A DNA stretch of 64,000 bases from positions 1-64,000 of the forward strand of contig MU839144.1 of the NCBI GenBank assembly GCA_030685235.1. The letters are read 5' to 3'. Below, in pieces: positions 48,201 through 58,164 of this stretch. The DNA is from Copromyces sp. CBS 386.78. Taxonomy: Eukaryota; Ascomycota; Sordariomycetes; Sordariales; Sordariaceae. Position numbers and translations under genes: made by a program. The notes under the pieces were generated by a model. It worked only from the letters and a program-made list of their open reading frames with translations, did no database searches and was not told the DNA's origin. Position 1 is the stretch's first letter; each line of letters begins with the position of its first letter.

Positions 48201-48723
48201 GGGGAGAGGAAGACGTGGGGTGTTGCGTGGATGTCGAAGCCCAAGTGCCCTGGGTCGTACCTGCCGAAGACGCACGAGACACCAATTTCGAGTTAGGAAA
48301 GAGCTCTGAACGAGCTTCACTTTGAAGAGTTGGCATTGCGACTGCCTTTAATCAGCAAACTCATAGCAACGTAACCTCTAGAGGTAGGCAGCCGGGTAGT
48401 TGGTAGCCGTCGAATAACCATCCCCCTCGCCGTTTGCGCCACGCTATGGTACTTACTATCCCACCTACCTCCTTGCAAGTTGCAACCCAAACATTCCCAG
48501 CCACGAAACATCAAAAAAGACCGCTTTATCTACTGGTGATGAAGTCCTTTTTCAGTTGCAACCCAAACAATCCCATCCCATTCCATTCCATGAACAAAAA
48601 ACAGCAAGAGCAAACCCGCTTTTTATAAAAAACAAAAACAACACATCAAGAAGAGAATTGACGACGACGTTGAGCCTCGCGATAACCCCGGAGAGTAATC
48701 CTCACGGTGATCAAGAAATCGAC
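45212..48723. other. Intergenic region between amidoligase-like and LDH genes
   Basis: 3.5 kb with unsupported open frames only (the longest 192 codons at 47024-46446, minus). The left end is the amidoligase-like promoter and the right end is the LDH 3' region. A T10 run lies at about 46290-46300. A 22-bp near-identical direct repeat is at 48478-48575. Confidence 0.55.
48478..48575. repeat. Direct repeat pair near the LDH 3' end
   Basis: AGTTGCAACCCAAACATTCC(CA) at 48478-48499 recurs at 48554-48575 with one mismatch, 76 bp apart. Small local duplication in the presumed 3' flank of LDH. Confidence 0.75.
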
Positions 48724-49759
48724 CTACTCCTTCTTGGCCACGCTGTCAAAGCACTCCTTGATGCTCGTCGCGCTCATCCTCAGCGCCTCCTTCTCCTTCT
48801 CGTTCAGCAACAGCTCCACATCCTGATGCGCGCCCTTGCGGTTTAGCTTGCACGGCATGCTCAGCGCCACGCCCTCCACGCCGGCGTAGTTGCCGACTCT
48901 GGACACGGTAACGAGCTGATCGGCGTTGGTGATGATAGGCTCGAGGATGCTGACCAGCACGCTGGCGACACCGTAGTTGGTCTTGCCCTTCCTCTGGATG
49001 ATCTCGTACGCGGCCTCGCGAGTGCGCTTTCCCAGAGCCTCCATGGCCTCCTCGTCGTACGCGATACCCTTCTGCTTGCAGTAGTCCCCGAGGCGCATGC
49101 CGGCGATGCTGGCGAGAGACCACACGGGCAGCTGACTGTCGCCGTGCTCGCCGACGATGACGGCGTGGACGTTGCGCGGGTTGACACCGTAGTGCTTGCC
49201 GAGCTCGTGGCGGAAGCGGGTGGTGTCCATGGCGGTGCCGGAGCCGATAACGCGCTGGACGGGGAAACCAGAGAGCTCGTGCGCGGCCTGGGTCAGCACG
49301 TCGCATGGGTTGGTAGCTACGATGAGGATCGTGTTCGGAGCGTGCTTAGCGATCTGAGGCACGATCTGCTCGAATAGGCCGTAGTTGGTCTTGACCAGAT
49401 CCATGCGCGTCTGGCCGGGCTTCTGGTTAACGCCGGCGGTGATGATGACGGCCGTGGCGCCGGCGCAGTCTTCGTAGTCGCCGACAGTGACCTTGGCGTG
49501 CGCAAAATGGGCGGCGTGTGACAAATCCATGACCTCGCCGAGGGCGCGGTTCTTGTCGATGTCGATGAGGACAATCTCGGCGGCGAGATGGCTGAGGAGG
49601 AGGGCGTACGCGGTCGTGACACCGACGGAGCCGGCGCCGACGATGACGACCTTGATGCTCTGGGGTTCTTGTCAGTTATGCGCTCTTGATAACGATGACG
49701 GGTATTCATATGTAACTCACCTTGGCATGGCTCTCGATCTCTGTGCTAGGTACCGACAT
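48724..49759 (-). CDS. ldh: L-lactate dehydrogenase (NAD-dependent)
   Basis: Interconverts pyruvate and L-lactate with NADH in the cytosol. Exon 1 is 49759-49721 (13 codons) and exon 2 is 49659-48724, joined at HAK-SIKVVIVGAGSVG. Intron 49720-49660 is GTGAGT...CCCCAG. Length 324, normal for the family. Rossmann motif VGAGSVG lies near the start, and the adenosine-ribose Asp is in EIVLIDID. The loop reads AGVNQKPGQTR: Gln where malate dehydrogenases have Arg, which points to lactate specificity. Catalytic motifs are DTTRFR (Asp/Arg, with RFR) and VGEHGDSQLPVWS (His). The protein looks more like bacterial/opisthokont LDHs than malate dehydrogenase. A (CAA)n tract lies in the leader about 110-130 nt upstream. 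A nearer acceptor at GACAAG would put the frame wrong, so the later CCCCAG is used. Confidence 0.94.
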
Positions 49760-50701
49760 CTTTGCTGCTGTGTGTTGTTTGTAGAAAGCGTCGATAATCC
49801 ACTGATCTCTAGGTTTCGACTAGGTAAAACGCTTGAGATGAGATTCGGGGAGAGGAAATGGCCTCTTTGTTGTTGTTGTTGTTGTCGTTGTAAGGAGGAG
49901 AAGTGGGATGTTGATTGAGAGTAAGGTATGATGACAAACTTGGTGCCTCGTCGTTGCTTCCCTCAGAGGAACCTTATATGAGACTCAGATTCAAGCACTG
50001 CCCGCCCGCACATTTGGGACGGAGCCCAATTGGGTACCTAAACCTTTGCCAATATCGGATGACACCATATCTCGGTCACGATGCAAAGCTGAGTGGTTGA
50101 CAAAGGTAGAGGCTCCCGCTCGTCAGATCGGCCTGTTGCAGGACTCGTTGCAGTTTGTCTAGTCGTGATTGGGGAACAAACAGAGAGTCTAGGTGGTTGT
50201 CCAGCAAAAAGTCGCCTGATGTCGCAGTGGTCTGGGCAGTGATAACCCCAGTGCCTCACTGTTTGGTGGACTGATAGCCAAGTGGAAGACAACCCGTTCC
50301 CTAGGGCTGCTGTACTGGGCTGTAGCGGCTTGGCCACCAGCGCCAGTTTGATATCCAAGACTCGCCGTCGCTGTCCAAGTTCCACCTGCTCGGATCATTC
50401 TGATGGCATAGGCCCTCGTACAATAAATCAGTCGATGCGAATCCCTTCGATGTCGGCGGAAGGTTGACGAGCATGATGTGAGTGAGTCACTGTTTGGCCT
50501 TTAGTGCGGATATGCGCTGAAAGCTGAGGATCTGGGTTTGTGATCATACATTAGGTCATTTCGCTGCGTTGTCACCTCGAACGGGGAATGAAAGAAGACA
50601 AAACAACAACAGCTCAAGAAAACATCAGGGACGGCGTGTTTGAAAACATAATACTCCGATTGTTCATATGCAACTGAAGGGTATCACGACAACAACGAGA
50701 A
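49760..50701. other. Intergenic region, LDH promoter/leader and permease 3' region
   Basis: Both neighbours are on the minus strand. A TTG-repeat at 49868-49890 reads (CAA)n on the LDH mRNA strand. Nothing else is recognised. Confidence 0.6.
49868..49890. repeat. (TTG)n tract, CAA-repeat in the LDH leader strand
   Basis: About seven TTG triplets with one CG interruption, lying 109-131 nt upstream of the LDH ATG. On the sense strand it is CAA-rich and unstructured, like leaders that aid translation. The effect is inferred. Confidence 0.7.
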
Positions 50702-52503
50702 TCATGCAATCCAGAACCAGATCTTCTCCAGCCAGTTCTTCGGAACCGGGTCCACATCATTCGCGCACATATCGTCCATCTCCTTCTTGCCCGCCAAGAC
50801 ATCAATCTCATGAGCCGGCTTATGGAACGGAGTCCTGTACCACATCTTGTGGCCAAAGTACAGGGCAAGGAAAGCAGGCAAGGTGATGTACGCCGCGAGG
50901 AAATCCTTGTAGTTCCAGTTGACAAACACCGGGAACCCGTTTGTGAGCGTCAGGATGATGAGCATGACCAGAGCAAACCATGCCGCATATGGCTGACCCG
51001 GAGTCTTGAAGGGCAGTGTCGCCAAGAGTCCCTGGACCTTGAGCGCCTGACGGAATCGCAGGAAGGTGATGAGCAGAACAATCCAGCCGATGTATCCCGA
51101 GATGGTGGAAAGATTGGAGAACCAAGTAAACACCTGAGCGCCGTTGTTGGATACGTTCAGGTACGCGAGCAAGGAGAACGCCCAGGTCATCAAGACGGCG
51201 GTGTATGGGACACCGCGTCTGGTCGTTCTGGTGAAAATGGCGGGGGCTTGGCCGTTTTGGGCCAGCGAATACAGGATACGGGATCCTGAGTACAAGAACG
51301 CATTACCAGCGGACCAAGCCGAGGTCAAGATGGCAGCGTTGATAACGTGGTTCAAGCCACTGATACCGGCAATCTGGATACCGATGACCCAGGGACTGGC
51401 GCTGGCGTCCGAGGCGCCGGAAAGCAGGTTCTTGTTATCCGAGGGAACAATGCAGCCCACGATCAAGGAGCTGATACCATAGAAGATAGTCAGACGACCC
51501 AGGAAGCGACGGGCAGCCTTGGGAATGTTGCGTCTCGGTGCGACAGTCTCGCCAGCAGCAAGACCGATGAGTTCAGGGGAGGTGATGAAACTGAATCCGG
51601 CACGGATGAAGGCTGTCCAATATGCAGCAAACCTGCCAGTGGCACCAGGTGCGAGGTACTCCTTGAACGCTCCTGGATCGTTCCAATAGTGGAATCCTAA
51701 CCGCTGGTGGTTTGGTCCGCCTCCCAGCATGATGACGAGACCAACAATAATGAGCCCCATAATAGTGAGGAACTTGATGCTGGCAAACCAGAACTCGGCC
51801 TCGCCAAATACCTCGACCGCAATGATATTCAGGACGAGGTTGACAACAAGGATGATGGTGATCCAAGCCCAGGTGGGAACTGGTGTGTCCCAGTAGTTGA
51901 GGAGGATGGCGCCGGCGGACGCTTCGGCAGCGACAAGGATGGCGTACGCATACCTAACACCAGCATGTCAGTTTTTGAGTGAGTATACTTATTGACCCCT
52001 TGATGCAAGAAGCAACTCACCAATAATTCCAGCCAGCGGCAAATCCTAGACTGGCATCGACGAAGCGCTCGGTGAAGTAGGGCAGTGTGATGCCTCTGAG
52101 AGGAAGGTATGTGCACATCTCGGCGATACAGTTCATGACAATCCAGACCAGGAGCATCATGGACAGATAGGCCAGCCATAGCGGTGCTGGGCCGACGGTG
52201 GCTAGGATACCACCCGAACCGACGAAGAGACCTGTTCCGATACTGTGATCAAGAGCAAAGTTAGCCAACAGGTCAAAGGCAAGACGGGGGTCTATAGTAT
52301 TTGGGGACAGGAATTGTAACGTACGCTCCTCCCAAAGCCAGAAACTGAATGTGTCGACTCTTGAGACCTCTCTGCAATTGATGGTTGGCGTCTAGAGAAA
52401 TTGTCCCATCGATAACCTGGCCTAGATTGTTGGAGGAAGCCACATCCAGCGCCTCGCCGCCGCCCTGCTTCTCGGCGAAGCTTCCATCGCCGTACTTGGA
52501 CAT
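50702..52503 (-). CDS. Amino-acid permease (APC superfamily, fungal YAT type)
   Basis: Imports amino acids by proton symport at the plasma membrane. Three exons, 52503-52325, 52242-52021 and 51953-50702, give 550 residues. Introns are 52324-52243 (GTACGT...ACAG) and 52020-51954 (GTGAGT...TTAG). The joins restore FLALGG-A-IGTGLFVGSGG and GWNY-W-YAYAILVAAEAS, both core permease signatures. About 12 TM segments are visible, with a short acidic N-terminus carrying Lys (SFAEKQGGG) and a C-terminal tail containing HEIDVLAGKK. FTERFVDASLGFAAGWNYW is the family's conserved loop. Substrate range cannot be set by eye. The gene is divergent from the amidohydrolase at 54079, with 1.6 kb between them. Confidence 0.94.
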
Positions 52504-54078
52504 GGCGACCGGATCAGAGTCTTTCGAGATCAGCCCAATGCTGGGTTTTTGTCGAGATAAGGTTCGGGATGGTTAGGTTGTCTTTTGTGTAGCGGTCAGA
52601 CGAAGCCCGCGGTGAGGGAGACACCAACAACAACGATAACCAGGAGAAGAGAAGGAGGGGAAGAGGATGTTGAATTCGGCCTTGTGCGCCGAGGTCAGCG
52701 GCGCTCTCATGGTAGCATTTTCGAGATAAGATCGGCAGGGTTTATTCATCTGTCGTCGATATCCATGGCAGCCATGCCCACCATGTCCATCCCCATACCA
52801 CTTAGCTACCGTAGGCCCTTGGTTGCAGCACATTTCCTCACTATCACGGGGCGTTGCAGTCGCGGGGAAGGGCAAGGAACGTCACGGTCACACTCAATCG
52901 GGGCTACCGAGTGGCCGGCGATAAGCGCATCTATCCATGACCTGGTGGGATTTGAAGTTTTGAAGCCAAGCGAGCTGACAGAGAAAGAAGATCTTTACTT
53001 CTTTCCTTGTCAGTTTCAAGCCTTCGGTGAAGGAAAGAGGTTGGCGTGGTTGGCAAAGAAGTGGGAAGAAAAGCAACTGCCGTTAGGATAAGGCCGGACG
53101 CACCTTCCCTTTCCAGTCATCTCCAGATGCTTGGCGGGTCGGGCGGTGGGGTTGCGCCGTTTAGGGTTTTCTGCTTCAGCGGGGATGGCCCTTAGCGGCG
53201 GGGGCCTGGAGATAGCACCCCGTGGGGAACTTGGGCCCTGGGCTTCGGGGACCCGCACCCGCTTCCAGGTTTCCCGTCCCTTGCGGTTCCCAATTTCCTT
53301 GAAACATTTGAACTAAACACTTCCAGCCTCCCTTGCAAGCCAGCTTCCATTCCCCCGCATTCATCCTGTACCAAAGTCGGGGTAAACAATCACTCGGCCG
53401 GCGCTGTGCCGAACGACGGGATATCCTGAAACATTGTGGTGGTTATCCGTTCAGTTTCAGCGACACTGAAGCGACCCGGACGGGCAAAGGGATGACGTCG
53501 ACAGAGTTATCACGGCGTGGGATGGATGGTGTTGATATCGAAACACCAGAACATGAGATGCCAGCCCCCTCCATATCTATGAACTGACACGATAAAGCGA
53601 CGCTCGTTCAGTTCACTTGAGGTTTGGTATGAAACTATCACGAAAACAAAGAGTGTCATCCAAATTATCATGATACAGATGAATAGCCTTGGATAGCCGA
53701 ATGCTAATAATAGATAGACGACCGGAAGGCAATCAATGGCAGCCACCACCATAACCAGCCATGCTCCGATTGCCATCTTCATCACCCCCCCAAAGCCATG
53801 TGCCGACTTGGTTGCCATGGCTTTTTGGTCTTTTTACTCCGCAATCACGGCCTAAAACCGGAGCGGCAACAGAACCGCCCCAAACCGCGACTCACCATTG
53901 CCGCTGGTGCCGCTGATTATTTTATCTGATCCGAGTCAGCTCCGCACCGAGACCCTTCTCCCACCTTCCTTTATACCTGCAACCCAATACTCGAGTCGCT
54001 GAGACCTACACTCGGTCTCTCCGGGATAATTTATATTTGCATCTCACGAAAAGCCAAACTACAAAAGACTACTACAAC
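52504..54078. other. Divergent promoter region, permease and amidohydrolase
   Basis: 1.6 kb between diverging genes, so it should contain both promoters. A GC-rich patch lies at about 53130-53290. No gene was recognised among the short open frames. Confidence 0.55.
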
Positions 54079-55773
54079 ATGACCAAAGCAATCCTCTTCA
54101 CTAACGGCCGCATCTTCCTCTCCCCCCTCTCGCCAGGCCAAAACGCCGGCCTCCACACCCCTCCCTCCTTCGCCTCCTGCTTGCTCATCCACAACGACAC
54201 CATCCTCCACGTCGGCTCCCCGGAAGATGAACCCATCACCACCGCTCTCTCCTCAGGAGAACAAGTAGAAACCGTCGACCTAGCCGGCGCCTCCCTCCTC
54301 CCCGGCTTCATCGACGGGCACATGCACCTAATGATAATGGGCCAATCCCTAACCAAGCTCGACCTCGGCGCCTGCAAGACCTTGGCAGATATCCAATCCA
54401 CCATCCGGTCCTACGCCGCCGCCAACCCGCATGTTCCGCGCATCTTGTGTCGCGGATGGATGCACTCCATGACTCCCGGCGGGGTCACCGCCAAGGACCT
54501 GGATGGGCTCGACATCCCCGGCAGGGAAGGGGGGGAAAGGCCGATACTGGTAGACACCAAAGACCTACACTCAGCATGGTGCAACACGGCCGGTATCCGC
54601 GACTTGGGAGCCCAAGAGTGGAAGGACGTCCCCGGCGGGACTATCGAAAGAGATGCAGAGGGGAAAGTAACGGGTGTGTTCAGCGAGGCGGCCAATATCA
54701 CGTACGTGTGGCCGTACCTGGCCCGCGTGGCGAGCGTGGAGGAGCGGGTTGCTGCCATCCAGGCCGCCGTGGAGGCGTATCATGCCGTCGGGTACACGGG
54801 GGCGGTGGACATGGCCATGGACGAGGGGGCGTGGGATGCGTTGCAGGAACTGCGGAGACGGTCTTCTTGGACAACAGATGGCCAGGAGGGTATTCCATTG
54901 CGGATTGCGGCGTATTGGTTGGTGAAACCGGGCAAGAATGACGAGGAAAATGTGAAGCAGGTGGAACGGGCTATTGAGCTCGCCAAGGAGTTTAACGCCG
55001 AGACGACGCCCGATTGCAGGATTGTGGGCGTCAAGGTTATTTGCGATGGGATTATCGACGCGTGCACCGCGGGCCTGTCGGAGCCGTACGAGCATAATGG
55101 GCATAGGGAGGTGCCGCTGTGGACGGCGGAGCAGTTGATCCCTGTGGTCAAGAAGGCGGATGAGGCCGGGTTGCAGGTGGCGTTGCATGCGATTGGGGAT
55201 GAGACCATCAAGACGGTTGTGGACGTGTTGATTGCCCATGCCAGTCCGGAGAGGAGGCCGCGTGTGGAGCACCTGGAGCTGTCATCGGCAAAAGATGCCG
55301 AGAGGCTGGGTAAGGCGGGCATCACGGCGTCGATCCAGCCGGTGCATGCGGACCCGGCGATTTTGAGGGCTTGGCCCAAGTTGCTGGGTGCGCACAGGTG
55401 TGCAAGGGCTTTTGCGTATCGCGAGTTTGCGGATCATGGGGCGCCGTTGGCGTTGGGAAGTGACGCGCCCACGGCACCGCATCCTCCGTTGCCTAATGTG
55501 TACGTGGGAACGACAAGGAGGTCGTACCGGGAGCCCGACTACGAGACAACGGTCAATCCACACTTTGCTCTAGGCGTTGCTGAGGCAGTGGCTGCGGCGT
55601 CTCAGGGCGTGGCGTATAGCTGCCGGGATGAGAACAGGATAGGAAGACTGGAGAAGGGATTCAAGGCTGACTTCACCATTGTGGACATGGAGTGGGAGAA
55701 GGAGAAGCTGAAGGAGGCAAAGGTGCTGGAAACGTGGTTTGATGGCAAGAAGGTCTGGTCGGCCAAGAACTAA
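54079..55773 (+). CDS. YtcJ-like metal-dependent amidohydrolase (Amidohydro_3)
   Basis: Single-exon gene, 564 residues from ATG 54079; a longer open frame upstream lacks an ATG. The amidohydrolase-3 layout is visible. The N-terminal beta-sandwich strand reads AILFTNGRIF. The metal site is FIDGHMHL (His81/His83). WMHSM follows, then VKVICDGIIDACTAG, then ALHAIGDETI (His about 370), RVEHLEL, then the catalytic GSDAPTAPHPP (Asp about 462). A C-terminal dimer/sandwich part contains GFKADFTIVD. Members hydrolyse amides or cyclic ureas; the substrate is unknown. High GC and C-rich wobble use in the 5' half suggest strong expression. Its 3' end faces the oxygenase gene 59 bp away. Confidence 0.92.
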   Translation: MTKAILFTNGRIFLSPLSPGQNAGLHTPPSFASCLLIHNDTILHVGSPEDEPITTALSSGEQVETVDLAGASLLPGFIDGHMHLMIMGQSLTKLDLGACKTLADIQSTIRSYAAANPHVPRILCRGWMHSMTPGGVTAKDLDGLDIPGREGGERPILVDTKDLHSAWCNTAGIRDLGAQEWKDVPGGTIERDAEGKVTGVFSEAANITYVWPYLARVASVEERVAAIQAAVEAYHAVGYTGAVDMAMDEGAWDALQELRRRSSWTTDGQEGIPLRIAAYWLVKPGKNDEENVKQVERAIELAKEFNAETTPDCRIVGVKVICDGIIDACTAGLSEPYEHNGHREVPLWTAEQLIPVVKKADEAGLQVALHAIGDETIKTVVDVLIAHASPERRPRVEHLELSSAKDAERLGKAGITASIQPVHADPAILRAWPKLLGAHRCARAFAYREFADHGAPLALGSDAPTAPHPPLPNVYVGTTRRSYREPDYETTVNPHFALGVAEAVAAASQGVAYSCRDENRIGRLEKGFKADFTIVDMEWEKEKLKEAKVLETWFDGKKVWSAKN

Positions 55774-55832
55774 TTGGGAACATGTGGGAAATATCGCCTT
55801 GTTTTCGGATATCCAAATAGCAAGCCCTGCTT

Positions 55833-56795
55833 TTACCACTCATTAGGCCAGTATCGCCGAGGCCAAATGTTGATCGCCGTCTTGAGCCCATCCCCCAGCG
55901 GAAGTCCAGCATGGTTTGTCCGTTCATCACCAGTCCCGTTAGGATGAAGGTTGATCCAAAAGATAGCATTGCCAGCAACCGGTCTGAACGCCAACCCTCC
56001 ATCCTCATGCTCCCGCCAAAGGGGCTTCAATTCGGTCACGTTCTTCAGCTTCTGATCCTCCAGTCCGCCACGCCACATGGGTTCATTCCACGGACTTGGC
56101 GACACGATCGGCTTCGCATGTGGGAAATGTGTCTCGCCCTTGGTGCAGTTGTCCTGAAGTATGGCAAAGAAACTGGCAACACGGTTCCACACCCTGTTGC
56201 TCCCATCGTTGGCCAGCAGCGGTCTGTCGAACCAGTCATGGTGAACGTTGAACCTCTGACCGGCCCGGTACCGAACCAACTGCGGCGGACCCATCTCGTC
56301 CCAGCCATCCCTCAACATCGTTCCCATGAAGCCTCGTGCCCGGCTCAACACGCACTTGACGGCGGGGTCGTCACGGGGTAGTCCAGCCGAGCTCGACGTG
56401 CGGTCTTGTGTTTGCTGTTGACGGCCATGTTTGGTTACCACCGATGGGTTGAACCTGGGTTCGGCGGTGTCGAGAATGGAGGTGATCTCGGAGGGTGTTA
56501 TGAGGCTATGGATGTATAAGATCAAGGGGTCGAGAGAGACGAGCTCGGTCCTGTATGTATGGGAGATATCGCAGAAGAAGGGCTGTGATTGATGTTCTTC
56601 TGTAGATGTTCTTGTGTTGCGGAACAGTTTCAGGGGCTTCGTGAGAGGATGATTAGGTATAGGAAAGTCGCCGACGAGGGATGTGAGTGATGAGATCTGA
56701 GGGGCGAAAGTCTCGGACAGGTATGGTACAGTCAAGGCAACCAGGGCTGTCCAAGCGGATATACCGGCGACTTTACTGAAGCTTATGGCAGACAT
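55833..56795 (-). CDS. Prolyl 4-hydroxylase-like 2-oxoglutarate/Fe(II) dioxygenase
   Basis: Intronless, 320 residues, ATG at 56795. An N-terminal hydrophobic segment (about 7-25) suggests a signal anchor, with the catalytic domain in the ER lumen or outside. Iron and 2-oxoglutarate ligands are visible: HHDWFD (HxD, about 187-190), TNHAGLP (distal His, about 294) and LKTAINIW (Lys about 304). VRYRAGQRF and VASFFAILQDNC precede and follow the HxD, as in P4H alpha-subunit domains. Length and order fit the P4Hc family of fungal proteins. The natural target (proline or other residue) is unknown. Tail-to-tail with the amidohydrolase, so their 3' UTRs probably overlap. Confidence 0.9.
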   Translation of the reverse strand: MSAISFSKVAGISAWTALVALTVPYLSETFAPQISSLTSLVGDFPIPNHPLTKPLKLFRNTRTSTEEHQSQPFFCDISHTYRTELVSLDPLILYIHSLITPSEITSILDTAEPRFNPSVVTKHGRQQQTQDRTSSSAGLPRDDPAVKCVLSRARGFMGTMLRDGWDEMGPPQLVRYRAGQRFNVHHDWFDRPLLANDGSNRVWNRVASFFAILQDNCTKGETHFPHAKPIVSPSPWNEPMWRGGLEDQKLKNVTELKPLWREHEDGGLAFRPVAGNAIFWINLHPNGTGDERTNHAGLPLGDGLKTAINIWPRRYWPNEW

Positions 56796-58164
56796 GCTAG
56801 GCTTTCCTTTCCTGGATTAAGCAGCTACCAAATAATCAGGGAGTGAGGAAGAACGAAGGGAGCAGGAAGATTGATATGGCCATGTCACCACCAGAGCATG
56901 GACAACTCCGGTCCAAAAGCCGATGAGGGACTCCATCATTTTCATTTCCTGCGCAGGTTCACATATCTCCTCCTCCCATTAGGGTATGACAGCGGACCTG
57001 AATCCAGTAGACCTCGGTGGCCCGGAAAACGGTGCCGAGAACCCTGGAGATATCTCATAAGAGGATCGAGATGGTGGTGATGGGCATCCAAACATGGTTC
57101 GATGTGGCTGTTGAGTACCACAGTCTTCGTCGCCGCTTTCCCCAAAGTTGCAACACCTCTTGGCTCTTTTTGGACAGCACGGAAGTTTCGACGCCGACGT
57201 GCATGCGGAGAAGCTCGTTTTGGGAGGGTGGCCGTCGTCTTTGGAGGTTTGGTTCTTTGGAACTTTGGGTGACTTTGCATGCTACGTCGACGTTGGCCAG
57301 TGGTGGGATTGAAGAATCCAGATCCGGGGCCGTCGTTGAACACAGGGCTTCACATAAATCATAAAGCCAAGCAAATCAGACCGGGTCCCAGTAAATCAAA
57401 TCGAGTGCTGGATCAAGTCAAATCTGGGCCGTGATTTGATTTGTTTGATTTGCGTATTTGTTTCGTCAGAGGGTTAAGATTTTTGCAGTGACCTGCTTCT
57501 CCGATGTATGTGCTGTGATTTTTGCTGCAGACGGTCGGGTGCAAAGGTCGTTATGACTGCTCCGGAAAAAATGGTATGTTGGCACAGAAACCGTATCGAG
57601 GTCTGCTGTTGGCGAGAAATCGTGGTGTTATGATCCGGGCGCAAATCTATGTAAAGCCAATCAAATGATCTCTTAACAACGTAAATCACGACTCGAAATA
57701 TCCCAAATAAACCAAATCAGACCTCAGATTTGAATTGATTTGATTTATATGAAGCCCTGATCCAGGGCCCCGCCGTCGTTGAACATGCCCGTGCCCTGTA
57801 AGATGGGAACGTAATCCCTAAGCTTTAGCGGGGAAGGTACCTGGATACTTGCCCGTGGTTTACCTAAGCGAGCATGCACCGCTGTAAATCAGCTGACCTA
57901 GCGCTATTCCATGTACAGTACTGTACGCGTTATCCAAGCTTATCGGGCATCCACTTACTACCGTATGTTAACCGGGCAGCTGCGCGGGGACCTTGATGGC
58001 CTCGCCACTGCATCCTCCTCCGTAAGTCGGGCAGCGGACACTCTGTCACCATCCCACCTCCTCTTCCATCTTGGATTATTTCGTTTTGATAAAAGGACAA
58101 TTGGAAGTATCTCAGCAGGACACTTTCTCTTCTTCGACCATATCACTATCTACCGGACGCAGCA
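56796..58164. other. Intergenic region containing a MITE-like element
   Basis: Between diverging genes (oxygenase minus, SWIM-RING plus). Apart from the inverted-repeat element at 57343-57759 no gene was seen. Short open frames are shadows or random. Confidence 0.6.
57343..57759. mobile_element. MITE-like element with terminal inverted repeats
   Basis: CAGGGCTTCACATAAATCA at 57343-57361 is repeated in inverse orientation at 57741-57759 (18 of 19 match), bounding 417 bp without coding capacity. Inside are many ATTTGATTT/AAATCAAAT repeats. The 14-mer GCCGTCGTTGAACA occurs directly before the left end (57329-57342) and again 12 bp past the right end (57772-57785), in similar GATCC-GGGCC context, as if the target was duplicated on insertion. 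Composition is AT-biased but not RIP-mutated. No transposase is present, so it would be non-autonomous. The element class is not assigned. Confidence 0.65.
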
